From positions 1 to 64,000 of the forward strand of contig JAGZMM010000005.1 of assembly GCA_018364155.1 (NCBI GenBank): 64,000 nucleotides of DNA, in the 5' to 3' direction. Below are positions 16,914 through 25,253 of the stretch, piece after piece. A model generated the notes under the pieces. The model ran no database searches, was not told the origin of the DNA, and saw only the letters and a program-made list of their open reading frames with translations. The position numbers were made by a program, and so were the translations under genes. This stretch comes from Clostridiales bacterium. GTDB taxonomy: Bacteria; Bacillota; Clostridia; Oscillospirales; Acutalibacteraceae. Every line of letters begins with the position of its first letter. Position 1 is the first letter of the stretch.

Positions 16914-17921
16914 ATGGATGGCACCATGACAACCTGGCTTATGCAAATGAAAACGGCAGCGGTGAAAAAACCAATGCCGGTCCTCTCCTTTCCCTGTGTG
17001 CAGCTGCTTGCCTGCAGTGTAAAGGACCTGATTTCCGACCCGAACCGCCAAGCGGAGGGAATGAAGCGCATCGCCGACCGGTGCGATACGGCCGCCGCCG
17101 TGAGCATGATGGACCTGTCGGTGGAAGCCGAGGCTTTCGGCTCTCAAATCCGCGTCAGCGACGATGAGGTGCCCACGGTGGTGGGACGCATTCTGGAAGA
17201 CGAGGCGGACGCGGACGCACTGGAGGTCCCCCAGGTGGGTGCAGGGCGCACCGGGCTTTACATCGAGGCCATCGGCCAGGCAGTGAAAAAAATCACCGAC
17301 CGCCCGGTTTTTGCCGGGGTAATCGGCCCCTTCTCGCTGGCCGGCCGGCTGATGGACATGAGCGAAATCATGGTCAACTGCTATATGGAGCCGGATATGG
17401 TGACAAAGACCCTGGAGAAGACCACCCAGTTCCTCATCGATTACATCCGCGGCTACAAGGCGGCGGGCGCCCACGGCGTGGTAATGGCGGAGCCGGCAGC
17501 CGGACTTTTGTCTCCTGAGCTCAATGATGCCTTTTCCGTGCCCTTTGTTAAGCGCATTGTAGACGCGGTGCAGGACGAAGATTTCCTGGTCATCTATCAC
17601 AACTGCGGCAATACCCTGCCGCTTGTGGACGGCATTCTTTCCACCGGCGCTTGCGCCTACCATTTTGGCAACGCCGTGGACATGGCGAGCATCCTCGCCC
17701 TTATGCCTAGCGATACCCTGGTGATGGGAAACATTGATCCAGCCGGTCAATTCCGCAACGGCACCCCTCAGTCAATGCGGGAAAGCACGCTTGGGCTGCT
17801 TCGTGCCTGCGCCAAGCATAAAAACTTCGTTATCTCTTCCGGGTGCGACATTCCGCCCCTGTCAAGCTGGGAAAACATCGACGCCTTCTTTGGCGCAGTC
17901 CGGGAATTTTACGGGCAATAA
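16914..17921 (+). CDS. Uroporphyrinogen decarboxylase-family protein (corrinoid methyltransferase type)
   Basis: 335 residues of the UroD/MtaA TIM barrel. The metal-site pattern of the methyltransferase branch is present: His-x-Cys in YHNCGNTLP (about 229-231) and a further Cys in SSGCDIPP (about 310). This supports a zinc site for thiol methylation rather than haem synthesis, and no haem gene is nearby. Also visible are GPFSLAGRLMD and MAEPAAGLLSPE. Start ATG 16914 follows GGGGGA by 8 nt. Known relatives move methyl groups between corrinoid proteins and coenzymes; the partner corrinoid protein is not in this window and the substrate is unknown. Confidence 0.8.
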   Translation: MDGTMTTWLMQMKTAAVKKPMPVLSFPCVQLLACSVKDLISDPNRQAEGMKRIADRCDTAAAVSMMDLSVEAEAFGSQIRVSDDEVPTVVGRILEDEADADALEVPQVGAGRTGLYIEAIGQAVKKITDRPVFAGVIGPFSLAGRLMDMSEIMVNCYMEPDMVTKTLEKTTQFLIDYIRGYKAAGAHGVVMAEPAAGLLSPELNDAFSVPFVKRIVDAVQDEDFLVIYHNCGNTLPLVDGILSTGACAYHFGNAVDMASILALMPSDTLVMGNIDPAGQFRNGTPQSMRESTLGLLRACAKHKNFVISSGCDIPPLSSWENIDAFFGAVREFYGQ

Positions 17922-17994
17922 AGGGGCAGGCATATCCGCCTATGGCACGGCATATCAATGAGTGACTAGGACTACTGTGCTGGAGGCGGGAGAT

Positions 17995-18486
17995 ATGTTT
18001 GTCTATTCATTCAAGGCATCCAAAAAGAAGATGCGTTTGGGAATTCTGGTTCTGATCGGACTGGTTGCGGCGATTCTCATCGTGGTGCTGACCGGGGCCG
18101 GAGGCGGCGACGCGGCGGCGCAGGGCCAGGCCCAGGAAACCGCGGCCCCGACCAAAATATCCACCAATGAGGAGCGGGTCAATTACCTCAAAAGCTTCGG
18201 CTGGGAGGTAAACCCCATGCCGGTGTCCAGCGCGGACGTAACCATTCCCAAGACCTTTGACGCGGTGTATGAAGAGTACAACGTGGTGCAAAAAAAGCAG
18301 GGGATGGATCTGGAAGCCTATAAAGGGAAAATTGCCAAGAAATACAGCTACACGGTTTTGAATTACCCCGCCTACGATGGGGCGGTGCAGGCGAACCTGC
18401 TTATTTACGACAACCAGGTGATCGGGGCCGACATCAGTGCCCTGGCGCTGGACGGCTTTATGCATGGCCTGACCCATGAATCGTAA
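17995..18486 (+). CDS. DUF4830-type membrane-anchored protein
   Basis: 163 residues. A basic N-terminus (KASKKKMR) and one hydrophobic helix (about 14-35) are followed by an Ala/Gln-rich linker and an outward-facing domain. That domain has the pattern NYLKSFGWEV, TIPKTFDAVYEEYN, QGMDLEAYKGK, YPAYDGAVQANLLIYD and GFMHGL, which I recognise as the DUF4830 family of Clostridia. No function is known. The start is ATG 17995 with GGAGG 8 nt upstream; an in-frame GTG at 17962 lacks one. It follows the UroD-family gene by 73 bp and may share its transcript. Confidence 0.75.
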   Translation: MFVYSFKASKKKMRLGILVLIGLVAAILIVVLTGAGGGDAAAQGQAQETAAPTKISTNEERVNYLKSFGWEVNPMPVSSADVTIPKTFDAVYEEYNVVQKKQGMDLEAYKGKIAKKYSYTVLNYPAYDGAVQANLLIYDNQVIGADISALALDGFMHGLTHES

Positions 18487-18520
18487 CCATGGCGGTGCGT
18501 TTCAAGGAATACTCCGCGAC

Positions 18521-18562
18521 AAAGAGAGAACCCCGGGCGAAAACCCAGGGCTCTCTCTTTTG
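18521..18562. terminator. Bidirectional terminator between convergent genes
   Basis: Arms AAAGAGAG...CCC/GGG and CTCTCTCTTTT with short internal mismatches, 34 bp behind the DUF4830 stop codon. A-rich on one side and T-rich on the other, it can serve the convergent zinc-ribbon gene as well. Confidence 0.75.
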
Positions 18563-18619
18563 ATTTCCCAACAGGACCATGCGCACGCTTTCTGAAAATG
18601 CAGCGGCGGAAGGCGATGC

Positions 18620-18871
18620 CTACTTGGAACCGTCTCGCCGTTGGGGCTCCATGTATTCCTTTGCCCCACAGTTGGGACAGGTGAGAATTTTTCCTCCTGC
18701 CGCGTTTTGGGAAAACAGGTATTTTCGCAGCCGGGGCTGGAAGGGATAGGAACACTTTGGACAAACAAACTGCTCATGGCAGTAGAAATGTACCGCGCTT
18801 TGTGCCGCAAGAAGAAGTACCAGTAGCACGATGCCTCCGCCAATCCACAAAAGAATCTCATACGCTTGCAT
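18620..18871 (-). CDS. Small membrane protein with zinc ribbon
   Basis: 83 residues: one hydrophobic helix (about 5-26), then CPKC and CPNC about 29 residues apart, a four-Cys zinc ribbon, probably cytoplasmic, and a charged end. Start ATG 18871 lies 6 nt behind AAGGCGG (another ATG at 18875 is almost on top of it). It follows the D-2-hydroxyacid dehydrogenase gene by 24 bp on the same strand, so the two are probably cotranscribed. No function is known to me. Confidence 0.7.
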   Translation of the reverse strand: MQAYEILLWIGGGIVLLVLLLAAQSAVHFYCHEQFVCPKCSYPFQPRLRKYLFSQNAAGGKILTCPNCGAKEYMEPQRRDGSK

Positions 18872-18895
18872 CTTCATCCGCCTTTTGAAAGAAGA

Positions 18896-19894
18896 TTATG
18901 CCATATGTTTGGCCATTTCCCTAGTGATTTCATGGAGAAGGGGTTCGCCCTTTTGATACCGGCGGCATTCCTCAAGCATATACCGGGCGTGACGGCGCAC
19001 CTCATGGCCAAAGGATCCGGCAATGTGAGGAGTGAGCACCACGTTTTGCAAAGTGAAAAGAGGAGAGTCGGGCGCAGGCGGCTCGGGGTGGGTTACGTCC
19101 AGCATAGCCTGCAAATCCGGGCGGCGCGTGAGCACTTTGATCATCTCCGGCTCATTGATGACTGCGCCCCGGGAGGTGTTAATAAGAGCGGCATAGGGCT
19201 TCATGGAGGCAATCAGCTTGCCGGTAATCATCCCTTCTGTCTCCGGCAGCCAGGGCGCGTGGAGGGACACCACGTTCGACCGGGCGAAAAGCTCCTCCAA
19301 CGGGCAAAGAGTGACGCCCAAATCGTTCGCCCGCTCTTCGGACACATACGGGTCATAAGCCAGGACCTGTACGTCGAATGCTTTGAGAAGCTCGGCCACC
19401 CGCGCACCGATGGCCCCCAGGGAGACAAGGCCCACCGTGCTTTCGTAAGCCCCAGGGATGGTTTGGGTCATCAGCTCAAAGGAGGGATCGATCTCCCGGT
19501 CCTGCAAATACCGGTGGATGCCGTAGTAGCCCCGTTTGAGGGTGAAAAGAATTTGGGACAAAGCGAATTCCGATACCGGGATGGCATTGGCCCGCCAAGC
19601 GCTGCAGATGCGGATGCCCCGCTCCCAGAACGCATCGGACACCAGCCGCTGGATGGTGCCGCCGGCGTAGAAAACAATTTTTAGGTTTGGGCACAGGTTC
19701 AGGAAGGAAGCGTCCATCTGTCGGTACCCCCAGCCGCTGAAGATGGCCTCCACCTGAGCGAGAAGGTCGGGGTGGGTTCTCGCTTCGTCAAAGGACATGG
19801 GCTTTGCGATCAGGTCGCACAGCGTCCCGATTGCCGAGATACCTTCCTGTCCATAAGTGTATTCAAACATTTCGTGAATGACCATAGCTTTCAT
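18896..19894 (-). CDS. D-isomer-specific 2-hydroxyacid dehydrogenase
   Basis: 332 residues, NAD(P)-dependent reduction of a 2-keto acid or oxidation of a D-2-hydroxy acid. The Rossmann signature GLVSLGAIGARVAELLKAF lies near 155-173, with an Asp (LAYDPYV) at the end of the second strand favouring NAD. The catalytic set is present: Arg in INTSRGAVI, acidic residue in LDVTHPEPP, and His in LTPHIAGS. The N-terminal part matches phosphoglycerate/hydroxypyruvate dehydrogenase-like members, but the substrate cannot be assigned. Start ATG 19894 is chosen by similarity and a GGAAAGAAG ribosome site; the frame runs open further upstream through the promoter. Confidence 0.85.
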   Translation of the reverse strand: MKAMVIHEMFEYTYGQEGISAIGTLCDLIAKPMSFDEARTHPDLLAQVEAIFSGWGYRQMDASFLNLCPNLKIVFYAGGTIQRLVSDAFWERGIRICSAWRANAIPVSEFALSQILFTLKRGYYGIHRYLQDREIDPSFELMTQTIPGAYESTVGLVSLGAIGARVAELLKAFDVQVLAYDPYVSEERANDLGVTLCPLEELFARSNVVSLHAPWLPETEGMITGKLIASMKPYAALINTSRGAVINEPEMIKVLTRRPDLQAMLDVTHPEPPAPDSPLFTLQNVVLTPHIAGSFGHEVRRHARYMLEECRRYQKGEPLLHEITREMAKHMA

Positions 19895-19955
19895 CGACTG
19901 CACTTCTTTCCGAAAAAAGTCAAGTCCGGCGCAAACCGCGCGGACAATTACTTTC

Positions 19956-19984
19956 ATCATACAAAAGGGCGCAGTAAAATGCAA
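19956..19984 (-). promoter_or_regulatory. Promoter of the 2-hydroxyacid dehydrogenase gene
   Basis: On the minus strand TTGCAT (19979-19984) and TATGAT (19956-19961) are 17 bp apart, about 60 bp before the start codon. Confidence 0.55.
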
Positions 19985-20059
19985 GAGGGGAAACCGGGAG
20001 GTTTTCCAAAAAATTCGCAATTTTTGACCGAAAAAAGCAAAAAAACACCTATTTTTTAG

Positions 20060-20088
20060 TTGCAAATAGAAAAAATTCGCGGTACTAT
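20060..20088 (+). promoter_or_regulatory. Promoter of the leader peptide and ABC exporter operon
   Basis: TTGCAA (20060-20065), a 17-bp spacer and TACTAT (20083-20088). The expected start near 20095 leaves only a few bases before the ribosome site of the leader ORF. Confidence 0.65.
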
Positions 20089-20117
20089 ATTCTAACTGAG
20101 AAAAGGGAGGGATTGCC

Positions 20118-20192
20118 GTGAAAAACCAAAATGCCGCACGAAAAAAGGGGCCGCCGGATTCCGTAGGAGATACGGGCAGCCGAGTCTGTTAG
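20118..20192 (+). CDS. Leader peptide controlling the downstream ABC exporter
   Basis: A 24-codon ORF: GTG start with GGAGGG 6 nt upstream, TAG stop at 20190-20192. The peptide is basic in the first half (ARKKGPPDS) and ends in GDTGSRVC. It carries Pro-Pro-Asp, one of the strongest known ribosome-pausing motifs. Its stop codon shares two bases with the 5' arm of a perfect intrinsic terminator, and the exporter start codon follows that terminator's T-run by only 17 bp. The layout matches transcription attenuation by translation of a leader peptide, as known for bmrB-bmrCD of Bacillus subtilis and several antibiotic-resistance genes. The peptide itself is probably not a functional protein. Confidence 0.75.
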   Translation: MKNQNAARKKGPPDSVGDTGSRVC

Positions 20193-20225
20193 CGCCTCTT
20201 TGTGGAAAAGAGGCGCTTATTTTTT
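20144..20225 (+). promoter_or_regulatory. Transcription attenuator before the ABC exporter (terminator and alternative antiterminator)
   Basis: Terminator: AGCGCCTCTT (20191-20200) pairs perfectly with AAGAGGCGCT (20208-20217), with TTATTTTTT behind it. Antiterminator: AAAGGGGCCGC (20144-20154), within leader codons 9-13, can pair with GCGCCTCTTT (20192-20201) using one G.U and one bulge, and so excludes the terminator. A small hairpin CCGTA/TACGG (20161-20175) lies between. Ribosome position on the leader would choose between the two folds. The pairings are read directly; the mechanism is inferred. Confidence 0.75.
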
Positions 20226-20242
20226 GAAAAGAAGGAGATGCC

Positions 20243-22006
20243 ATGTTCCAGCTCAAATGGATTTGGAAGAACCTTGGGACGCACAAGGGGCTGTGGGTGC
20301 TCGGCCTTTTTCTGTCGTCCGTCACCTCCATGATGATGATGATCAATCCCAAGCTTTCCCAGATGATGATCGACGAGGTCATCACCCCGCAAAAGCCGGA
20401 TTTGCTGCCCTGGTTTTTGGGCGCCATGTTGCTCACCCAGCTGGTGCGCCTGCTTTTGCGCTATGGTATGAACATGTCGCTGGAGTGTTCTTCCCAGCAC
20501 CTGATTAAGAATGTGCGCCGCAGGCTCTACCATGTGATCGAAAACGAGGACACTCGCTTTTTCGGCAGCTACACCACCGGCGATCTGATGACCCGCATGA
20601 CCGGCGACCTGGAGCTTATCCGCCATACCACCGCCTGGATCAGCTTTGTGGTGGTGGACACGGTGGTGCTGTTGACCGCCACCTTAATCTACTTTTTCAC
20701 AGTGGATGCCCTTTTTACTCTGGTGATGCTGATTGTGGCCCCCTGCATCGCGGTGGTGAGCCTGCTGTTCTCAAAGAAGATTCAGCCCATTTTCGTGGAG
20801 GTGCGCGAGCGGCTCTCCAAGCTCAACACCAACGCCCAGGAGAACATCGCAGGGAATCGGGTGGTGCGGGCCTTTGCCCGGGAGGAATTTGAAAAGGAGC
20901 AGTTTGAGGAGAAAAACGCGGCCTTCCGGGACATCAATCTGAAAGCGTCGCTGACGTGGCTGAAGTTTCAGCCCTTTATCGACTTTCTCTCCCAGTCGCT
21001 TACCATCATCGTGGTGGTGGTCGGAGGCCTATTCCTGATTGGGGGACGGCTGACCGCCGGGGATCTTTTGGCTTTTTCCACCCTGGTTTGGGCTCTGGCA
21101 AACCCTCTCAAAAACCTGGGGATGCTCTTAAACGACATTCAGCGGTTTCTCGTTTCCTGCAGCAAAATCATCGAGATATACTATGCAAAGCCCTCCATTG
21201 CGGACCAAAAGCGGGCGGTGAAGCGGGAGGGCCGGATGCAGGGAGCGGTGGAATTTTCCCATGTCTCCTTGCACCTCGACCAGAAGGAAGTGCTCAAGGA
21301 CGTAAGCTTCCGGGCATCCCCCGGAAGCACCATCGGCATCATGGGCCCCACCGGGTCGGGAAAAACCTCCATCGCCAACCTGATTACCCGGCTTTACGAT
21401 CCGTCCTCGGGCCAGGTGCTGGTGGATGGGCGGGACACGAGGGAATGGACCCTTGCCTCCCTGCGCACTTCCATCGGTATGGCTACCCAGGAGGTGTTCC
21501 TCTTTTCCGATACCATTGCCGGGAACATCCGCCACGGCGCGCCGGAGCTTTCCGATCGGGAAGTGCGCCAGTTTGCCGCTCTTGCCCAGGCGGACGGGTT
21601 TATCAAAGCCATGCCTGAGGGGTACGAGACCTTAGTGGGAGAACGGGGAGTGGGCCTGTCCGGCGGCCAGAAGCAGCGCATTGCCCTGGCTCGAGCCCTG
21701 GCGGTAAAGCCACCTATTCTCATTCTCGACGATACCACCTCCGCGGTGGACATGGAGACGGAAAAGGCCATCCAGGCCAATTTACAGGACCTGCCCTTCT
21801 CCTGTACCAAGATCATCATTGCCCAGCGTGTGTCCTCGGTGCGAAACGCCCAGCGCATCTATGTGCTTCAGGAAGGGCGTATTACCGAACAGGGCACCCA
21901 TGAAGAGCTGATGCAAAAGAAGGGGTATTACTACAGCATCTGGGCGCTGCAAAACAACATCGAGACCGAAAAGGAGGCGAATGCATATGGCGCGCAACCG
22001 GTATGA
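20243..22006 (+). CDS. ABC exporter half-transporter, degenerate subunit (BmrC-like)
   Basis: 587 residues: six-helix exporter domain (about 15-310) and ATPase with Walker A GPTGSGKTS (about 368), signature GLSGGQ (about 471), Walker B ILILDDTTSAVD with Asp in place of the catalytic Glu, and IAQRVSS with Gln for the switch His. It is therefore the non-hydrolysing chain of a heterodimer with the next gene, as BmrC is with BmrD. Start ATG follows AAGGAG by 5 nt and lies just beyond the attenuator. Such pairs expel drugs or amphipathic compounds; control by a leader peptide suggests that translation inhibitors are the signal. Confidence 0.92.
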   Translation: MFQLKWIWKNLGTHKGLWVLGLFLSSVTSMMMMINPKLSQMMIDEVITPQKPDLLPWFLGAMLLTQLVRLLLRYGMNMSLECSSQHLIKNVRRRLYHVIENEDTRFFGSYTTGDLMTRMTGDLELIRHTTAWISFVVVDTVVLLTATLIYFFTVDALFTLVMLIVAPCIAVVSLLFSKKIQPIFVEVRERLSKLNTNAQENIAGNRVVRAFAREEFEKEQFEEKNAAFRDINLKASLTWLKFQPFIDFLSQSLTIIVVVVGGLFLIGGRLTAGDLLAFSTLVWALANPLKNLGMLLNDIQRFLVSCSKIIEIYYAKPSIADQKRAVKREGRMQGAVEFSHVSLHLDQKEVLKDVSFRASPGSTIGIMGPTGSGKTSIANLITRLYDPSSGQVLVDGRDTREWTLASLRTSIGMATQEVFLFSDTIAGNIRHGAPELSDREVRQFAALAQADGFIKAMPEGYETLVGERGVGLSGGQKQRIALARALAVKPPILILDDTTSAVDMETEKAIQANLQDLPFSCTKIIIAQRVSSVRNAQRIYVLQEGRITEQGTHEELMQKKGYYYSIWALQNNIETEKEANAYGAQPV

Positions 22007-23762
22007 TGTGGACGAAGAGCTGGAATCCCCCTTTCGATGGGAGCATTTCAAGCGCAGCTTTGTCTACGTGTCCCGCTATAAAAAGCGGATGATCATCGCT
22101 TTGCTTGTCTCCTTTGTGGGAGCGGTGGTGGCGCTGACCGGGCCTCTTTTCATGCAGCAGGCGCTGGACGTGGCGGTGCCAAACAAGGACGTGAGACAGC
22201 TTTTGTTTTTAGGCGGGCTTTTGCTGTTGACCGTCCTTGTAAGCGTGGCGGCCAACTATATCCGCGGCGTGCTTATGGCCCGGGTGGGCCACGGCATCGT
22301 TCACGACATTCGCAAGGACCTGTTCGACCATCTGCAGACTCTGCCTTTTTCCTATTTTGACAACCGTCCCCACGGCAAGATTCTCGTGCGGGTGGTCCAC
22401 TATATCAACTCCATCTCCGAGATGTTTTCCAACGGCATCATCAACTTCATCGTGGAAATCATCAACATCGTGTTCATCTGCGTCTTCATGCTGCAGGTAT
22501 CGGTGCCGCTGGCCCTGATCACCATGGCCGGCCTGCCGGTGCTGGGCGTCTTTATCTTCCTGATTAAGCACAAGCAGCACAGGGCCTGGCAGAACGTCTC
22601 CAACAAAACCTCCAACTTAAACGCCTACGTGCAGGAATCCATCGACGGGGCCAGCGTGACCCAGATGTTCAACCGCCAAGAGAAAAATGAGGGCATCTTT
22701 GAGAAGCTGTCGGAAGGATACCGCAAGGCGTGGCTGAAAATGGAGGTTCTTTTTAATGCGGTGCCGCCTACGGTAGAAATCGTCTCCCAGGTGGTGCTGA
22801 CTTTGGTGTACATCGCCGGGGTTTACTGGTTTGACCCGATGGTTTCCTTCGGCGTGCTGCTGGCCATGGGCACCTATGCCTCCCGGTTCTGGCAGCCTAT
22901 CACCAACCTAGCCCAGATCTACAACCAGTTTATCAACTGCGTGGCGTACCTAGAGCGCATCTTTGAGCTTATCGACGAGCCTTGCGTCATCGAAGACAAG
23001 GAAGAGGCGTATGAGCTGCCGCCTATCACGGGAGAGGTGGAGTTTGACCATGTGTCCTTCGAGTACGAGCCGGGGGTGCGGATTTTAAACGACGTGACTT
23101 TTACCGCCCGGCCCGGCGAAAGCATTGCTCTCGTAGGCCCCACCGGCGCGGGAAAAACCACCATTGTCAACTTAATCAGCCGGTTTTATAACATTGAGCT
23201 TGGCCAGGTGCGCATTGACCAAAACAGTGTCATGGACGTGACCCTCCATTCCCTGCGCAGCCAGATGGGCATCATGCTTCAGGACAGCTTTATTTTCTCC
23301 GGAACCTTGATGGACAACATTCGCTATGGCCGGCTGGACGCTACCGACGAGGAAGTGATCGCCGCAGCCAAGGCGGTTCATGCCCATGCGTTTATTGTCC
23401 AGATGGAGCACGGGTACGATACGGTGGTCAAGGAGCGGGGAGGAGGCCTGTCCCAAGGGCAAAAGCAGCTCATCGCCTTTGCAAGGACTCTGCTTAATGA
23501 CCCGAAAATCCTGGTGCTTGATGAGGCTACCTCCTCCATCGATACCGCCACCGAACGGCTGGTGCAGGAGGGGATCGCCCTGCTTCTTAAGGGCCGCACC
23601 TCCTTTATCATCGCCCACCGACTTTCCACCATCGAACGCTGCGACCGGATTTTGTACATCGACCAAGGCCGCATTGTTGAGTCCGGTTCTCATGAGGAGC
23701 TCATGGCAAAGGGCGGGCTTTACCATCAGCTGTATTCCTCCCAGATGCACCTGGCGGGATAA
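21987..23762 (+). CDS. ABC exporter half-transporter, catalytic subunit (BmrD-like)
   Basis: About 591 residues. Membrane domain 25-340, then ATPase with Walker A GPTGAGKTT (about 384), signature LSQGQ (about 488), Walker B ILVLDEATSSID with the catalytic Glu, and IAHRLST with the switch His. It complements the degenerate partner encoded just before. Start ATG 21987 lies 9 nt behind AAGGAGG, inside the last codons of the upstream gene (20-bp overlap), so translation is coupled. No terminator is seen directly behind the stop codon. The Gln in place of the second signature Gly is shared with the other complete chain at 4315-6189. Confidence 0.92.
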   Translation: MARNRYDVDEELESPFRWEHFKRSFVYVSRYKKRMIIALLVSFVGAVVALTGPLFMQQALDVAVPNKDVRQLLFLGGLLLLTVLVSVAANYIRGVLMARVGHGIVHDIRKDLFDHLQTLPFSYFDNRPHGKILVRVVHYINSISEMFSNGIINFIVEIINIVFICVFMLQVSVPLALITMAGLPVLGVFIFLIKHKQHRAWQNVSNKTSNLNAYVQESIDGASVTQMFNRQEKNEGIFEKLSEGYRKAWLKMEVLFNAVPPTVEIVSQVVLTLVYIAGVYWFDPMVSFGVLLAMGTYASRFWQPITNLAQIYNQFINCVAYLERIFELIDEPCVIEDKEEAYELPPITGEVEFDHVSFEYEPGVRILNDVTFTARPGESIALVGPTGAGKTTIVNLISRFYNIELGQVRIDQNSVMDVTLHSLRSQMGIMLQDSFIFSGTLMDNIRYGRLDATDEEVIAAAKAVHAHAFIVQMEHGYDTVVKERGGGLSQGQKQLIAFARTLLNDPKILVLDEATSSIDTATERLVQEGIALLLKGRTSFIIAHRLSTIERCDRILYIDQGRIVESGSHEELMAKGGLYHQLYSSQMHLAG

Positions 23763-23772
23763 AGCGGAGGTT

Positions 23773-23802
23773 TTGGTAGAAAAGACAAAAAATCTGTGAT
23801 AA
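23773..23802 (+). promoter_or_regulatory. Possible promoter of the aldo/keto reductase gene
   Basis: TTGGTA (23773-23778) and TGATAA (23797-23802) are 18 bp apart in the AT-rich stretch behind the exporter operon. The boxes are weak. Confidence 0.3.
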
Positions 23803-23858
23803 AATAAAAGAAAATAAATCTCACCCCGCGTTTGACGGCGGGATCGGGTGTCCTTTGG

Positions 23859-23942
23859 CGCGGTTCATTGGTTTCGGCGGCGAGCGTGCCGGCTGTGGAT
23901 GCTTGAAACGGGCGGGGAACTGCCTTTGTCGAACAAAGGCAA
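23859..23942 (+). other. Possibly structured 5' leader of the aldo/keto reductase gene
   Basis: Nested pairings are possible: GTTC (23863-23866) with GAAC (23917-23920), and GTTTC (23871-23875) with GAAAC (23905-23909), followed by the separate hairpin CCTTTG/CAAAGG (23923-23939). No T-run follows. It matches no riboswitch class that I recognise. Confidence 0.25.
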
Positions 23943-23984
23943 CCGCTGAAAACGGAAAAATCAAAGGAAAGAGGCGGTAGTTCT

Positions 23985-24938
23985 ATGAAAAAGAACAGGT
24001 TGGGACGCACGGGGATGGAAGTGACCGAGCTGTGCTTCGGCGCGCTGCCCATGGGCCCTGCACAGAAGGATATGCCGGTGGAAGAGTCAGCCAAGCTGGT
24101 GGAAGCGGCGCTTTTGGGCGGGATCAACTTTATCGATACCGCCCAGATGTACCAGACCTATGCGCCCATCCGCTTAGGAATCAAGCGGGCAGGTATCCGC
24201 CCGGTGATCGCCACCAAGTCGGCCGCCGCCGATTATGAGGGGATGCAGGAGGCCATCGAGGAAGCGCGCCGGGAGCTGGATATCGACGTGATCGACATTA
24301 TGCTGCTCCACGCCGCCCGGGCAGGAACCTCTGTGTTCGAAGACCGGGCAGGCGCTCTGCAATGTATGCTCGACTATAAGGCGAAAGGCATCCTGCGCGC
24401 CGTCGGCATTTCTACCCACAACGTCAAAGTGGTGGAGCGGGCAGCCGGGATGGAGGAGCTGGACGTGGTGTTTCCCATCCTAAACCTTCACGGCACCGGC
24501 ATCCTGGAAGGAACCCGGACGGACATGGAGCAGGCCGTGCAGACGGCGGTGGATGCCGGCAAGGGCGTCTATTTGATGAAAGCATTGTCCGGCGGGCTGC
24601 ACATCAACGAGTTTGACGACTGCATGCGCTACGCTAGAAACATCTCCGGAATCGCGGCGGTGGCGCTGGGTATGGTGTCCTTGCGGGAGGTGGAGTATAA
24701 CCTCAAGTACTTTAGCGGCATCCCTGCCGACGAGTTGCCCGACGTGCAAGGCTGGAGCAAGCGGTACACGGTGGTTCAGTCCCTCTGCATCGGCTGCGGG
24801 CGCTGCGTGAAGGGCTGTCCCAACTTGGCGATGGAAATGGGCAAGGAAACCCATAAAGCCCATATCCTTCAGGACCGCTGCCTGACCTGCGGGTACTGCA
24901 CCACCTACTGTCCGCAGTTTGCGATTCGTATTATTTAA
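23985..24938 (+). CDS. Aldo/keto reductase with C-terminal 2x[4Fe-4S] ferredoxin domain
   Basis: 317 residues. The aldo/keto reductase barrel (1-255) begins KKNRLGRTGMEVTELCFG. Its catalytic tetrad is readable: Asp and Tyr in FIDTAQMYQTY, Lys in IATKS and His in MLLHAA. The C-terminal part has two clusters, CIGCGRCVKGCP (about 267) and CLTCGYCTTYCP (about 299), so electrons may come from or go to ferredoxin as well as nicotinamide. This fusion is common in anaerobic Clostridia; the substrate is unknown. Start ATG follows AAAGAGGCGG. It is monocistronic with a strong terminator. Confidence 0.92.
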   Translation: MKKNRLGRTGMEVTELCFGALPMGPAQKDMPVEESAKLVEAALLGGINFIDTAQMYQTYAPIRLGIKRAGIRPVIATKSAAADYEGMQEAIEEARRELDIDVIDIMLLHAARAGTSVFEDRAGALQCMLDYKAKGILRAVGISTHNVKVVERAAGMEELDVVFPILNLHGTGILEGTRTDMEQAVQTAVDAGKGVYLMKALSGGLHINEFDDCMRYARNISGIAAVALGMVSLREVEYNLKYFSGIPADELPDVQGWSKRYTVVQSLCIGCGRCVKGCPNLAMEMGKETHKAHILQDRCLTCGYCTTYCPQFAIRII

Positions 24939-24984
24939 AGAGAATAATCCATTCTGGATAAGTGCATGCTGTATTTTATCAGAA

Positions 24985-25022
24985 AGGGCCTGGGACAAGT
25001 TTCGTCCCAGGCCCTGTTTTCT
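24985..25022 (+). terminator. Terminator of the aldo/keto reductase gene
   Basis: Stem AGGGCCTGGGAC/GTCCCAGGCCCT with loop AAGTTTC, followed by GTTTTCTT, about 50 bp after the stop codon. Confidence 0.85.
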
Positions 25023-25197
25023 TGCAAAAACAGAACAATGACTGTTGAGAAAACGCCCATATGGATTATAGATAAAGGTTGATACAAACTGTTTTCGTGT
25101 GTTGGCCGTGAAGAACGGACCACTCTTCTTCCTATGTTCTTCTTTGTGGGACGGCGCTCCTCCTCGGGATACAGGTGCCGGCGCCAAAAGTGCAGAC

Positions 25198-25238
25198 AAA
25201 AAGCCCTCTTGCGGCAAACGCCGCAAGAGGGCTTTTCA
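25198..25238 (-). terminator. Terminator of the KDPG aldolase gene
   Basis: Perfect stem AAAGCCCTCTTGCGGC/GCCGCAAGAGGGCTTT with loop AAAC; on the minus strand followed by TTTTTGT. It lies 15 bp behind the stop codon. Confidence 0.85.
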
Positions 25239-25253
25239 AACGAAGAAGGGAAG

